Positions 49,813-59,280 of a DNA stretch of 64,000 nucleotides are shown here, in pieces. The notes beneath the pieces are model-generated. The model had not been told where the DNA came from. It was given only the letters and a program-made list of their open reading frames with translations, and did not search any database. Both the position numbers and the translations under genes were made by a program. This DNA is from Salinicoccus albus DSM 19776 (GTDB lineage Bacteria > Bacillota > Bacilli > Staphylococcales > Salinicoccaceae). The stretch lies in NCBI RefSeq assembly GCF_000385175.1, contig NZ_ARQJ01000033.1:248001-312000 (forward strand), written 5' to 3'. Positions within the stretch are counted from its first letter, which is position 1. Each line of letters opens with the position of its first letter.

Positions 49813-50712
49813 ATGTATAGAAACCTAAAAATTGTGGCTGCGGTAACAACAATAATGATGGCCTTTGTTCAAGTCGGCGGGGCACTGGTGACAAAATCAG
49901 GTTCAGCCGACGGCTGTGGTCAGTCCTGGCCGCTCTGTCACGGACAGATTTTACCGTCAGAATGGCCGATTGAAACGATTATAGAGATTGCCCACAGGGG
50001 CGTATCCGGCATAGCAATAATCTTACTGCTTGTATTAGCCTATATGGCACTTAAGCTGATACCTCATAAACGGGAAACTAAATTCCTGGTCATAATGAGC
50101 CTCTCTTTTATATTCGGACAGGCTCTACTCGGTGCAGCTGCCGTCTTGTGGGGGCAGAATGACTATGTACTTGCCGCTCATTTTGGCATTTCATTAATAT
50201 GTTTTGCAGCAGTATTTCTGCTCACCCTGCTGATTTTTGAAGTGGATACAAAGTTTGAGGCCAGCAAAATTGTGTTCGGACCATTCCTGAGATACAATAC
50301 AATCTTCCTGACAATATACATCTATATCGTCGTTTACAGCGGTGCACTTGTCAGGCACACGGAGTCTTCGCTTGCCTGCATGAACTGGCCGCACTGTCAG
50401 CCGGGACAGATAATGCCGACGAACTTCCATGAATGGGTTCAGATGGGCCACCGCTTTCTAGCAGGTCTGGTCATCGTTTGGATTCTCATCATCATGATTC
50501 ACGCAATCCGGCATTACAGCCATTACAGAGTGATAAAATACGGTTGGATCCTTGCATTCACACTTGTATTATTACAGGCGCTGACCGGTATGCTCTCAGT
50601 CTTCACTATGGTGAATATTTTCATTGCGCTGCTGCACGCTCTGTTCATAACACTGCTGTTCGGCTTATTATGCTACTTCATCATGCTGTTATCCAGATCA
50701 AAATACAGATAA
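49813..50712 (+). CDS. ctaA: Heme A synthase
   Basis: Oxidises the C8 methyl of heme O to a formyl group, giving heme A for the caa3 oxidase. The 299-residue protein, starting MYRNLKIVAAVTTIMMAF at 49813 (GAGGTG six bases upstream), has eight membrane segments in two similar halves. Each half has conserved His residues (IAHRGVSG, AAHFGIS; MGHRFLAG, LLHALF), and extracellular Cys pairs are present (DGCGQSWPLC and SLACMNWPHC). The upstream ATG at 49774 lacks a good site. Divergent from ctaB. Confidence 0.95.
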   Translation: MYRNLKIVAAVTTIMMAFVQVGGALVTKSGSADGCGQSWPLCHGQILPSEWPIETIIEIAHRGVSGIAIILLLVLAYMALKLIPHKRETKFLVIMSLSFIFGQALLGAAAVLWGQNDYVLAAHFGISLICFAAVFLLTLLIFEVDTKFEASKIVFGPFLRYNTIFLTIYIYIVVYSGALVRHTESSLACMNWPHCQPGQIMPTNFHEWVQMGHRFLAGLVIVWILIIMIHAIRHYSHYRVIKYGWILAFTLVLLQALTGMLSVFTMVNIFIALLHALFITLLFGLLCYFIMLLSRSKYR

Positions 50713-50716
50713 ATTT

Positions 50717-50747
50717 AATGCCTTTCCCATTCGGGAAAGGCATTTTT
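50717..50747 (+). terminator. Terminator of ctaA
   Basis: A perfect 12-bp stem (50717-50728 with 50733-50744), a four-base loop and TTT. It lies between the convergent ctaA and pycA. Confidence 0.9.
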
Positions 50748-50752
50748 ATGGT

Positions 50753-53700
50753 CTATTTTTCCACTTTCATCATAAGATCCATGGACTCAACAGCATCACC
50801 CGGATCAACGAATACTTCCGATACAGTACCGTCAAACGGTGCTTTCACCGAGTTTTCCATCTTCATCGCTTCAGTAATAATGATTACGTCGCCCTTTTTA
50901 AATGACTCGCCCGCTTTATATTTGACCGTGCTCACAGTGCCCGGCATTTGAGCACCTACTTCACCAATCTCAGCGGGATCGGCTTTTTTCAGCCTGGCTA
51001 CTTTCGATTCAACATTCTCATCTTTGATATAAACCTTTCTTGGGAAACCGTTCAGTTCGAAGTACATCCAGCGATGACCGTCCTCGTGAACATGGCCAAT
51101 CGACAGCAGGTTGACAATCAGAGTCTTTCCTTTATCTATTTCAATTTCAAGGATTTCATTCTTTCTCATGCCAAACAGGAATGTCGGTGTATCGAATACC
51201 TCCACGTTTCCGAAGGCCTGCTGACTTTTAACGAACGATTTATACACTTTGGGATAAAGTGCGTATGACAGCACTTCCTTATCGGATACTTCTGTTTCAC
51301 AGAACTCCGCCATCTCTTCTTTGAGCGCATCAAAGTCCACCGGTTCAAGCACTGCCCCTGCACGTTCCGTCAGTGGCTCTGCACCTTTCAGCACTGCACT
51401 CTGCAATTCTTCATCAAAGCCTGTTGCAGGTCTGCCGATTTCACCTTTGAAGAAGCTGACGACTGAATCCGGAAAATCGAGATGTGGCGCCCTTGTGATG
51501 ACAGTGTCCTCATCCAGGTCATTTTGAACCATGAAGAGTGCCATATCACCGACCACTTTTGATGATGGTGTCACCTTCACAATATCACCAAACATCATAT
51601 TTACACGCTTGTACATTTTCTTAACTTCACCGTAACGGTCGCCAAGCCCCATCGATTTTGCCTGACTGAGCAGGTTGGAGTATTGTCCGCCGGGCATTTC
51701 ATGCTCGTAGATTTCAGTGTGCGGACTCTTGATGTCACTTTCAAAATCAACGTAGTATTTGCGCACATCTTCCCAATATTCGCTCAATCGCTCAAGACCG
51801 TCAATATCCGCACGGATCTGTCTGGGCTGGCCTGTCTGGGCATAATAAAGGCTGTTTGCACTCGGCTGGGATGTTAATCCGCTCAAAGCGCCCAATGCAG
51901 TATCCACAACATCCGCCCCTGCTTCAATCGCTTTATTGTACATCATGATACCGTTGCCGCTCGTATCATGGCTGTGGAGGTGGACCGGAATATCAACAGT
52001 CTCCTTGAGTTCACCGATCAGCTCATATGCCGCCTCAGGTTTGAGCAGCCCTGCCATATCCTTGATGGCAAGTATATGGACACCGAGAGACTCGAGTTCT
52101 TTGGCCATTTTTTTATAATAATCCAGCGTATACACATTGGAACGTTCCGGGTTCAGGATATCGCCGGTATAACAGATTGCCCCTTCAGCCATTTTACCTG
52201 TTTTCAGCACCGATTCGATCGGCTGCTTCATCGCTTCTACCCAGTTTAATGAATCGAAGATCCTGAAGACATCGATCCCCGCTTCAGCACTCTCAGCCAC
52301 AAATTTTTCAACGACATTATCCGGATAATTTTTATAGCCGACTGCATTGGATGCCCGCAGCAGCATCTGGAACATGACGTTCGGAATTTCTTCCCTCAGG
52401 ACCTGGAGCCTTCTCCAGGGGTCCTCTTTCAAGAAATTATAGGCCACGTCAAATGTTGCCCCGCCCCACATCTCCAGTGAAAACGCATCGCTTAGATCGT
52501 GGGCAGTATACGGTGCAATCTTCTTCATGTCATACGTACGCATACGTGTTGTCAATAAAGACTGGTGGGCATCCCGCATCGTCGTATCTGTAATGAGTGC
52601 ATCATCTTGTGACTTCAGCCATTTCGCAACCCCTTCGGGTCCCTCTTTTTCAAGAATCTGCTTGGTCCCCTCCCTGATTTCGGGTTTAAATTCCGGCATC
52701 CGGGGTTTTTCAAATACCGGCTTTTCGCGCTGGTCCACTCCTGGGAAGCCATTAATCGTAATTGTTGAAATATATTCGAGTGTTTTAGTTCCCCTGTCTC
52801 TCGGTTTTTCAAATTCAAATAATGAAGGTGTCGTGTCGATGAACTTAGTGGAATAATCCCCTTTTCGGAAATGTTCATCGGTAATGACATTGACCAGGAA
52901 CTGCAGATTGGTCTTTATCCCGCGGATCCGCATCTCTTTAAGGCTGCGCAGCATTTTTTCATTTGCTTCCTTATATGACAGCCCGTGTGTCGACAGTTTT
53001 ACAAGCAGCGAATCGTAGTACGGTGAAATGACCGCACCCTGGAATCCATCCCCTGCATCTGTACGCACACCGAATCCGCCGCTTGAACGGTAGGCCATGA
53101 TTTCTCCTGTATCCGGCATAAAGTCATTCAGAGGATCTTCAGTTGTAATCCGGCACTGCACTGCGTATCCCATCAGCGGAATATCTTCCTGTACAGGCAT
53201 ATTAATGACCCCGCCGAACAGCGGGCTGCCGTCGGCAATCTGGATCTGTGTCTTGACGATATCGACGCCGGTAACCATTTCAGTGATTGTATGTTCAACC
53301 TGGACTCTCGGGTTCACTTCTATGAAATAAAAATCATCGCCTGAAGCCAGGAACTCCACCGTACCTGCGTTGATATACCCCACTTTCTCAGCCATTTCTT
53401 TTGCAGCGTCACAAATCCTCATACGAAGATCATCTGTTATTCCTACAGAGGGCGCCACTTCGACCACTTTCTGATGACGCCTCTGCACCGAGCAGTCACG
53501 CTCGTACAGATGAACGACATTGCCTGCATGGTCTCCGATGACCTGGACCTCAATATGCTTCGGATTATCTACATATTTTTCCAGATAAACTTCGGCATTG
53601 CCAAAGGACTTTTGCGCTTCACTTTTCGCCCTGTCAAAACTGTCGCGCAGATCATCATCATCATTGACGATGCGCATGCCCTTTCCGCCGCCGCCGGAAA

Positions 53701-54187
53701 TCGCTTTAATAATGATTGGGTAACCGTGCTGAGCGATGAACGCTTCTGCTTCCTCAAAGGATTCAACCGCACTGTCAGTCCCCGGGATCACGGGCAGACC
53801 AGTGGATAAAGCAGTTTCACGCGCCTTGACCTTATCTCCGAACATATCCAGATGACGGAGTTCCGGGCCGACAAAGACAATGCCTTCCTCTTCACATCTT
53901 TTGGCAAATTCCTTATTTTCACTCAGGAAACCGTACCCTGGATGTATAGCATCGACATCAGCATCTTTGGCAACTTTGAGGACGGATTCGATATCCAGAT
54001 AGCTTTCAGTCGGAGAAAGATCTTCACCGACCAGATAAGCTTCATCCGCTTTGTATCTGTGTAAGGCGCCTTTATCTTCATTACTGTAAATTGCAACAGT
54101 CGTGATATCCAGTTCAGTACACGCACGGAAAATGCGGATTGCAATCTCACCGCGGTTTGCTACCATCAGTTTGCTTATTCTATTCAT
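50753..54187 (-). CDS. pycA: Pyruvate carboxylase
   Basis: Anaplerotic biotin enzyme: pyruvate plus bicarbonate plus ATP gives oxaloacetate. The order is biotin carboxylase with ATP-grasp (about residues 1-455; HPGYGFLSEN, ISGGGGKGMRI, EVNPRVQVEHT), carboxyltransferase (about 530-1000; DTTMRDAHQSLLTTRMR, LHSHDTSGNG), tetramerisation domain and C-terminal biotinyl domain with the biotinylated Lys in TEAMKMENSV. The 1144-residue length is normal. It is transcribed alone, with a promoter and a dense regulatory region upstream (54215-54290). ftsW is the next gene upstream, as in staphylococci. Confidence 0.98.
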   Translation of the reverse strand: MNRISKLMVANRGEIAIRIFRACTELDITTVAIYSNEDKGALHRYKADEAYLVGEDLSPTESYLDIESVLKVAKDADVDAIHPGYGFLSENKEFAKRCEEEGIVFVGPELRHLDMFGDKVKARETALSTGLPVIPGTDSAVESFEEAEAFIAQHGYPIIIKAISGGGGKGMRIVNDDDDLRDSFDRAKSEAQKSFGNAEVYLEKYVDNPKHIEVQVIGDHAGNVVHLYERDCSVQRRHQKVVEVAPSVGITDDLRMRICDAAKEMAEKVGYINAGTVEFLASGDDFYFIEVNPRVQVEHTITEMVTGVDIVKTQIQIADGSPLFGGVINMPVQEDIPLMGYAVQCRITTEDPLNDFMPDTGEIMAYRSSGGFGVRTDAGDGFQGAVISPYYDSLLVKLSTHGLSYKEANEKMLRSLKEMRIRGIKTNLQFLVNVITDEHFRKGDYSTKFIDTTPSLFEFEKPRDRGTKTLEYISTITINGFPGVDQREKPVFEKPRMPEFKPEIREGTKQILEKEGPEGVAKWLKSQDDALITDTTMRDAHQSLLTTRMRTYDMKKIAPYTAHDLSDAFSLEMWGGATFDVAYNFLKEDPWRRLQVLREEIPNVMFQMLLRASNAVGYKNYPDNVVEKFVAESAEAGIDVFRIFDSLNWVEAMKQPIESVLKTGKMAEGAICYTGDILNPERSNVYTLDYYKKMAKELESLGVHILAIKDMAGLLKPEAAYELIGELKETVDIPVHLHSHDTSGNGIMMYNKAIEAGADVVDTALGALSGLTSQPSANSLYYAQTGQPRQIRADIDGLERLSEYWEDVRKYYVDFESDIKSPHTEIYEHEMPGGQYSNLLSQAKSMGLGDRYGEVKKMYKRVNMMFGDIVKVTPSSKVVGDMALFMVQNDLDEDTVITRAPHLDFPDSVVSFFKGEIGRPATGFDEELQSAVLKGAEPLTERAGAVLEPVDFDALKEEMAEFCETEVSDKEVLSYALYPKVYKSFVKSQQAFGNVEVFDTPTFLFGMRKNEILEIEIDKGKTLIVNLLSIGHVHEDGHRWMYFELNGFPRKVYIKDENVESKVARLKKADPAEIGEVGAQMPGTVSTVKYKAGESFKKGDVIIITEAMKMENSVKAPFDGTVSEVFVDPGDAVESMDLMMKVEK

Positions 54188-54214
54188 GTCTTTCCCCCTT
54201 CTTTATAATTACCA

Positions 54215-54243
54215 AGTATAATAAATATTCAGAAAATACACAA
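54215..54243 (-). promoter_or_regulatory. Probable sigma-A promoter of pycA
   Basis: On the minus strand, TTGTGT (54243-54238) and TATACT (54220-54215) are separated by 17 bases. The -35 is weak, which would fit an activated promoter. Confidence 0.6.
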
Positions 54244-54258
54244 TACAGCAGCAAGCGT

Positions 54259-54276
54259 TTTGTAACATATTACAAA
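54259..54276. repeat. Inverted repeat TTTGTAA-N4-TTACAAA, candidate operator
   Basis: Perfect 7-bp arms around CATA, about 15-35 bases upstream of the pycA -35 box and directly touching the cre site. The spacing resembles Rex-type half-site geometry, but the bases differ from that consensus, so the binder is unknown. Confidence 0.5.
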
Positions 54277-54290
54277 TGAAAACGTTTGCA
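54277..54290. promoter_or_regulatory. CcpA catabolite-responsive element (cre)
   Basis: TGAAAACGTTTGCA matches the palindromic cre pattern TGNAANCGNTTNCA. It is centred roughly 75 bases before the predicted pycA transcription start. A weaker cre-like AACGCTTGC core lies at about 54251-54264. Confidence 0.7.
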
Positions 54291-54302
54291 TGTATCGATT
54301 TG

Positions 54303-54336
54303 AAAAACCCGGCATCATTTATGTCCGACACCGGGA
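54303..54336 (-). terminator. Terminator of ftsW
   Basis: A 9-bp stem with two G-T pairs and a ten-base loop, then TTTTTC on the minus strand, just beyond the ftsW stop. Confidence 0.8.
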
Positions 54337-54345
54337 AATTTATAA

Positions 54346-55536
54346 TTATGCTTCGTTTTGAATTTTTTCTTTTTTAACATGTTTTGCAGCAATGATCAGG
54401 AGACCGACAGCAATTGAAATACTTAAGAACGAAGACCCGCCGTAGCTCAAAAGAGGCAAAGGGACTCCTGTCAGAGGAATCAGCTTCGAAATGCCGCCGA
54501 GGTTCACGAACACTTGGAACGTGACATAAATAGCTACTCCCATGCACACCAGACGGTAAAACATATCTTGAGATATCGCTGCATATCTTAACGCTTTTAT
54601 AATGATGACGAGGTAAAGCGCAAGAATAGCAAACACACCGACCAGTCCGAGCTCTTCAGCAAGGACAGCGAAAATGAAATCCGTATGAGGTTCCGGCAGA
54701 TATCCGAGTTTCATCACACCGTTGCCGAGCCCGTTGCCGAAGATGCCGCCATGGGAAATGGAGACAAGGGCATTGGTCAGCTGGTACCCCGTACCTGTCG
54801 GATCATTGAATGGATGCAGAAAGGTTTCGATTCGTGCCTGCTGGTGCGGAGACAGGATACTTCCCTTAATCATATAGATGACGACACCGACGGCACCGCC
54901 TGCAACTGCAAGCGCCCCTGCCATCTTGGCCAGGAATTTCATCGGAATGCCCGAGTAGATGAAGATGCCGGCGATGATACCGGATAAGATAAGACCGGTA
55001 CCAAAATCATTTGACAGTACGAGCACCGTACCGATACCGATGAAACCGATCGGAGCCAGATGCCCCCATTCCAATTCCTTAAGTTTGTTCTTCTTGCGGT
55101 CATAAATATAAGCCAGATAGAGTATGGTCATGATTTTGAAAAATTCGGATGTCTGGAAGTTGAATCCGGCTGCACGTATCCAGTTCCGCTCCCCATTGAC
55201 CTCATAACCGAAAAAGGTAGTATATACAAGAAGAACAAGGATGATTGCAGTCCCGAGGATCTGGAAGTATTTATTCCTCAGGAATTCACCTGACATGAAA
55301 TATGCCATGAAAAAAACTATTGCAAATCCCAGCGCTATGAATAACAGCTGCCTGATATAATAATGCTCCGAATTACCGCCTGTTATATCTTCTGTCCTTG
55401 TGGCCATCACCATACTCGCGCTGTAGATCATTACCAGACCGATCAAGCTCAGGAGTACATATGTAATGACTATGGTAAAATCCACGTATTTTGAATAATC
55501 TTTAACGTATTTAAAAAAGTCTTTGATGTACCGCAA
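54346..55536 (-). CDS. ftsW: Septal peptidoglycan polymerase FtsW (SEDS family)
   Basis: SEDS glycosyltransferase that pairs with PBP1. The 396-residue protein has about ten membrane segments. SEDS features include the extracytoplasmic NGERNWIRAAGFNFQTSEFFKI with the EFFK segment, VLSNDFGTG, and the C-terminal GVPLPLLSYGGSS. FtsW and RodA are hard to separate on sequence alone; the pycA-ylaN context is that of staphylococcal ftsW. The start is TTG (55536), six bases after GAGGG; the only nearby ATG is out of frame. Confidence 0.92.
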   Translation of the reverse strand: MRYIKDFFKYVKDYSKYVDFTIVITYVLLSLIGLVMIYSASMVMATRTEDITGGNSEHYYIRQLLFIALGFAIVFFMAYFMSGEFLRNKYFQILGTAIILVLLVYTTFFGYEVNGERNWIRAAGFNFQTSEFFKIMTILYLAYIYDRKKNKLKELEWGHLAPIGFIGIGTVLVLSNDFGTGLILSGIIAGIFIYSGIPMKFLAKMAGALAVAGGAVGVVIYMIKGSILSPHQQARIETFLHPFNDPTGTGYQLTNALVSISHGGIFGNGLGNGVMKLGYLPEPHTDFIFAVLAEELGLVGVFAILALYLVIIIKALRYAAISQDMFYRLVCMGVAIYVTFQVFVNLGGISKLIPLTGVPLPLLSYGGSSFLSISIAVGLLIIAAKHVKKEKIQNEA

Positions 55537-55550
55537 CCTGATCCCTCATT

Positions 55551-55582
55551 TAAAAAAGTCTAAAGATATTACTCTTTAGACT
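55551..55582 (-). terminator. Terminator of ylaN
   Basis: A perfect 9-bp stem (55557-55565 with 55574-55582) and a six-T run on the minus strand. It overlaps the ylaN stop. Confidence 0.88.
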
Positions 55583-55863
55583 CTATTCTCATCTCTCATA
55601 TATGCTTCATGGACCTTTGATACTTCCTGCTCCAGACGCTCCAAAAGCTCATGCCCAACTTCTGGATCTATTAAACCGAGCCTGGCCGCGAAATGTACTT
55701 CCTTCGACAAGCCAAACATTTGTGTATCTAAAACCTCTTCATAGACCGGACATTGGGGCATCGTTAAATTGTCCATCTGCACTTCTATGAGCTGAACAAT
55801 CTTCTCCGCGTCCTTCTCCAGCTGCTCATATGCCTGTTTACTCAATTCTTCATTTTTGGACAC
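55576..55863 (-). CDS. ylaN: YlaN family protein (UPF0358), Fur/iron homeostasis factor
   Basis: A 95-residue acidic helical protein with the family core [42 protein letters not shown]. In B. subtilis and S. aureus, YlaN has been tied to iron homeostasis and Fur function and can be essential; that is knowledge of the family. The start is a GTG (55863) preceded by AAAGGGG; no ATG fits. It has its own promoter and terminator. Confidence 0.93.
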   Translation of the reverse strand: MSKNEELSKQAYEQLEKDAEKIVQLIEVQMDNLTMPQCPVYEEVLDTQMFGLSKEVHFAARLGLIDPEVGHELLERLEQEVSKVHEAYMRDENRV

Positions 55864-55896
55864 GAAACTATCCCCTTTCTTAGATCTTTCACTAAA

Positions 55897-55925
55897 ATTC
55901 TATATCACAAACGCTAAAAAAGCAA
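55897..55925 (-). promoter_or_regulatory. Sigma-A promoter of ylaN
   Basis: On the minus strand, TTGCTT (55925-55920) and TAGAAT (55902-55897) are separated by 17 bases. Confidence 0.7.
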
Positions 55926-56011
55926 GCAATTACAGAACCGATGAAATACACAAACATCATTTCTTTTCAATATATGTATCTGTTATACTTATAAAATAAG
56001 GAGAGAAGATT

Positions 56012-56494
56012 ATGATTATACAGATACTGGGAAATGTACACTATCAGATTACATTAGATCCATCAGCATGGATATTCGATGACCGCAAAGAAGATCTGGA
56101 TAAACTCCTCGCTGCACAATCCGACAGTGAGGAAATCCATTTTGACGATTCATCAGAGTGGAACCGTGAGATTATGGAAGGCAGTACAAAGCCGCCGACG
56201 CTCAAAACAGAAAAGAAATACAATAAAAAACAGATGCTTGAAGGTACATTCGTCATTTGCATGGCCCCATTTTTGGAATACACAGAACCGGAACGCGGAG
56301 AAGAGGCAGTGATCACATTCAGTCACGATGAAGACTCCACCATCCTGCCCTACAGGGATCGCAGTAAAATCTTCGCGCAATTTTCCAATGAGGGACAGAG
56401 AATGTATGATGATGGAATGATCGATGTCCTGCTGATTGAAAACGGCCAGGTCCAACAACGTCTGGAGCATGTGAGCGGTATTAAATTCGATTAG
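56012..56494 (+). CDS. YlaL-like conserved hypothetical protein
   Basis: A 160-residue acidic, soluble protein (MIIQILGNVHYQITLDPSAWIFDDRKEDLDKLL...). The GNV-x-ITLDPSxWIFDDRK start and the REIMEGSTKPPTLKTEKKY and MLEGTFVICMAPFLEYTEP segments resemble B. subtilis YlaL, encoded in the same ylaN-typA neighbourhood. No catalytic motif is visible and the function is unknown. AAGGAG precedes the ATG. A TATACT (-10) lies just upstream with a poor -35. Confidence 0.75.
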   Translation: MIIQILGNVHYQITLDPSAWIFDDRKEDLDKLLAAQSDSEEIHFDDSSEWNREIMEGSTKPPTLKTEKKYNKKQMLEGTFVICMAPFLEYTEPERGEEAVITFSHDEDSTILPYRDRSKIFAQFSNEGQRMYDDGMIDVLLIENGQVQQRLEHVSGIKFD

Positions 56495-56497
56495 AAA

Positions 56498-56541
56498 GAT
56501 AAAAAGAAGGCGAACCCAAAAAGGTTCGCCTTCTTTTCTTT
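56498..56541. terminator. Bidirectional terminator between ylaL and ylaH
   Basis: A perfect 15-bp stem (56502-56516 with 56523-56537) with a six-base loop, T-rich on both outgoing strands. Confidence 0.9.
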
Positions 56542-56566
56542 TGTCATGAGCATCAGGGTCTACTTA

Positions 56567-56917
56567 TTATTTATCAGGTGAAGTGCTGATCTTACCAGCC
56601 TTACGCTCCTTATGCAGCCTGTAGCGGTAAAGCGCCAGAACAACAGCTGCAACGATGAGACTTTCCGCAATCGGCAGGAATGCACCAAAGAATGTCAATA
56701 TGATACATCCGGCAAACATTACGATATAAATGATAATGTTCTGCCAGAATTTTATCTTTCTCGCAAAACCCAGGTTGTACACGACGATGCACAATATGAA
56801 TATCGTGATATATAAATACCACATGCCTGCCTCCGGATTGTTATCCAGGCCAAAGACCCTGCCGAAGAACGTCAAGCGTTCAGTGACGTTGACATTCATC
56901 AAGATTGGAAAGTTCAC
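56567..56917 (-). CDS. ylaH: YlaH-like membrane protein
   Basis: A 116-residue protein with about three membrane segments: MWYLYITIFILCIVVYNLGF, IIIYIVMFAGCIILTFFGAFLP and ESLIVAAVVLALYRYR, with a basic tail. It resembles B. subtilis YlaH, encoded after typA; the function is unknown. The GTG start (56917) is nine bases after GGAG; a Met six codons later lacks a site. It begins six bases after typA and is probably cotranscribed with it. Confidence 0.82.
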   Translation of the reverse strand: MNFPILMNVNVTERLTFFGRVFGLDNNPEAGMWYLYITIFILCIVVYNLGFARKIKFWQNIIIYIVMFAGCIILTFFGAFLPIAESLIVAAVVLALYRYRLHKERKAGKISTSPDK

Positions 56918-56923
56918 CTACAC

Positions 56924-58765
56924 TCACTCCACTTCCGATTTTATCTTTTCTTGTTTTTGTGCCTTTTCCCTTTCATTTTTAGCAAGAATACTTTTCCTGA
57001 GACGCACTTTTTCAGGCGTGGCTTCCACAAGCTCGTCTTCGTTGATAAATTCCAGTGCTTCTTCCAATGTCAGAATCCTTGGTTTTTTCATCGTTGTCGT
57101 CTGTTCTTTGGTTGCTGAACGGATATTGTTCTGAGCCTTCACTTTTGTAATGTTGACTGTAAGGTCATTGTCACGTGAATTTTCACCGACAATCATCCCT
57201 TCATACACTTCAGTGCCCGGTTCCATGAAGTTTTCTCCGCGGCCCTCAAGCTGCATGATAGCATAGGAGGAAGCTGCACCCTTGTCTATGGAGACGAGCA
57301 CACCGTTACGGCGCCCGCCAATTCTGCCTTTGAATATCGGGCGGAAATCTTCAAACGTATTATTGATGATACCATAACCGTGCGTCATTGACATGAACTC
57401 TGTTCTGTAACCGATGAGCCCTCTGGAAGGAATCATGAAATGGATGCGGCTCTGGCCATTGCCATTATTCCCCATATCAGTCATTTCACCTTTCCGCTGT
57501 CCCATGGATTCAATGACATTGCCGGCATATTCCTCGGGCACATCGACCTGGACACTTTCATACGGCTCACATTTGACACCGTCGATTTTCTTGACGATCA
57601 CTTCAGGTTTGGAAACCTGCAATTCATAACCTTCACGTCTCATGTTTTCAATCAGGACTGAAAGATGCAGCTCTCCGCGGCCGGATACTTTCCAGGCATC
57701 CGGCTGATCTGTTGGATCGACACGCAGTGATACGTCCGTTTCCAGTTGCTGGGCCAGCCGCTCCTCAATCTGACGGGCCGTCACATATTTGCCTTCACGC
57801 CCGGCAAACGGGGAGTTGTTCACTGAGAATGTCATCTGCAATGTTGGTTCATCGATGTGCAGTATCGGCAGTGCCTCCTGATGGTCGTAAGGGGTTACTG
57901 TCTCTCCGACATTGATGTCCTCCATGCCGCTGAGCGCAATCAGATCGCCGGCTTTCGCATTTTGAATCTCCACACGGTTTAAACCGAAATATCCGAACAT
58001 GTTCGTCACTCTGAAGTTCTTAATCGAGCCATCTTTTTTCATCAGTGATACATGATCACCGACGTTGATTTCACCGCGGAATACACGGCCGACGCCAATA
58101 CGCCCTACATAGTCGTTATAGTCAAGCAGAGCAATCTGGAACTGCAGCGGTTCATCCCGGTTATCTATCGGTGCTGGCACATTTCCAACCACCATTTCAT
58201 AGATGGACTGCATATTTTCATCCTGTTTATTTGGATCAAGGCTTGCTGTACCGTTGACTGCTGAAGCATAAGCGACAGGAAATTCAAGCTGTTCATCATC
58301 TGCATCAAGCTCGATGAATAACTCCAGAATCTCATCGACGACTTCTTCTGTCCTTGCTGTGTCCTTATCGATTTTATTGACGACTACAAGAGGCTTTAAA
58401 TCCTGATCCAGCGCTTTTTTCAGAACAAAGCGTGTCTGCGGCATTGCCCCTTCATGTGCATCGACAACAAGGATCACCCCGTCCACCATTTTCATGATAC
58501 GTTCCACTTCACCGCCAAAATCAGCGTGTCCCGGTGTATCAAGGATGTTTATCCTTGTATCTTTATAATCAATTGCTGTATTTTTCGCCAGTATTGTAAT
58601 CCCACGCTCCCGCTCTATATCATTCGAGTCCATCGCACGTTCTGCAACATGCTCATTTTCCCTGAATATACCGGACTGCTTGAGCAGTTCGTCTACGAGT
58701 GTGGTCTTGCCGTGGTCCACGTGTGCAATTATCGCTATATTGCGAATATCATTTCTTAATTTCAT
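56924..58765 (-). CDS. typA: Ribosome-associated translational GTPase BipA/TypA
   Basis: Translation-factor-type GTPase that aids 50S assembly and growth under stress, notably cold. The G1 motif [10 protein letters not shown], the G3 motif DTPGHADF and the G4 motif NKIDKD are followed by EF-G-like domains II, III and V and the BipA-specific C-terminal domain. The 613-residue length is normal. An extended -10 promoter lies upstream. Confidence 0.97.
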   Translation of the reverse strand: MKLRNDIRNIAIIAHVDHGKTTLVDELLKQSGIFRENEHVAERAMDSNDIERERGITILAKNTAIDYKDTRINILDTPGHADFGGEVERIMKMVDGVILVVDAHEGAMPQTRFVLKKALDQDLKPLVVVNKIDKDTARTEEVVDEILELFIELDADDEQLEFPVAYASAVNGTASLDPNKQDENMQSIYEMVVGNVPAPIDNRDEPLQFQIALLDYNDYVGRIGVGRVFRGEINVGDHVSLMKKDGSIKNFRVTNMFGYFGLNRVEIQNAKAGDLIALSGMEDINVGETVTPYDHQEALPILHIDEPTLQMTFSVNNSPFAGREGKYVTARQIEERLAQQLETDVSLRVDPTDQPDAWKVSGRGELHLSVLIENMRREGYELQVSKPEVIVKKIDGVKCEPYESVQVDVPEEYAGNVIESMGQRKGEMTDMGNNGNGQSRIHFMIPSRGLIGYRTEFMSMTHGYGIINNTFEDFRPIFKGRIGGRRNGVLVSIDKGAASSYAIMQLEGRGENFMEPGTEVYEGMIVGENSRDNDLTVNITKVKAQNNIRSATKEQTTTMKKPRILTLEEALEFINEDELVEATPEKVRLRKSILAKNEREKAQKQEKIKSEVE

Positions 58766-58811
58766 CAGGACTTTCCCTTCATATTTAGAGTCTCTAATTC
58801 ATAACTGTACT

Positions 58812-58820
58812 ATTATAACA
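58812..58820 (-). promoter_or_regulatory. Probable extended -10 promoter of typA
   Basis: TGTTATAAT on the minus strand, 47 bases before the typA ATG; no convincing -35. The 58766-58925 region also serves the divergent ylaF, where TGATACAAT is a similar extended -10 element. Confidence 0.55.
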
Positions 58821-58925
58821 TAAAATAGTATTAAATTATACCTTTGCCGAATTACATACACTGTGGTTTCCCTCAGTTCTATGATACAATTACCACAGTA
58901 ATCCTTTCGAAAGGACCGTGTAAAC

Positions 58926-59117
58926 ATGGCACAGAAAAAATCCAAAGCGATATTTGCCGTTCTCGCTGTTCTGGCTATACTGATGCTAATCGCTTTTTCA
59001 GTATTCGTCGCTGAAGGCATGCCGATATTCGCAGGTCTTACTGTTCTGATATTTATCGCGATATTCGGCGTCGGTTTCACCTTGAAGAAAAAGTACAGGG
59101 AGAACGGATGGCTCTGA
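58926..59117 (+). CDS. ylaF: Small membrane protein YlaF (DUF5325)
   Basis: A 63-residue protein with a basic start (MAQKKSK), two hydrophobic helices (IFAVLAVLAILMLIAFSVFV and IFAGLTVLIFIAIFGVGFTL) and a KKKYRENGWL tail. It matches the DUF5325 proteins encoded divergently next to typA in Bacillales. The function is unknown. AAAGGA lies about ten bases before the ATG. Confidence 0.82.
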   Translation: MAQKKSKAIFAVLAVLAILMLIAFSVFVAEGMPIFAGLTVLIFIAIFGVGFTLKKKYRENGWL

Positions 59118-59150
59118 CTATACAAAAATTAGATAGCTGTTCAAACTGAA

Positions 59151-59200
59151 AGCGGATAATGGAAATCTCAACGCAGATTTTCATTATCCGCTTATTTTCT
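59151..59200 (+). terminator. Terminator of ylaF
   Basis: An 18-bp stem with one G-T pair (59151-59168 with 59175-59192), a six-base loop and a T-rich tract. Confidence 0.82.
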
Positions 59201-59280
59201 ATTGCATTTAATTTATTGTTGCATTTTGTAAAAAATTCATTTCCACGTAAAATAAAGATATTAAAACTTTGGGAGTGAAA

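Noticed and set aside
54259-54276. Rex operator
   Set aside because: The spacing is Rex-like but the half-site TTTGTAA differs from the TTGTGAA consensus, so I list it only as an unassigned dyad.
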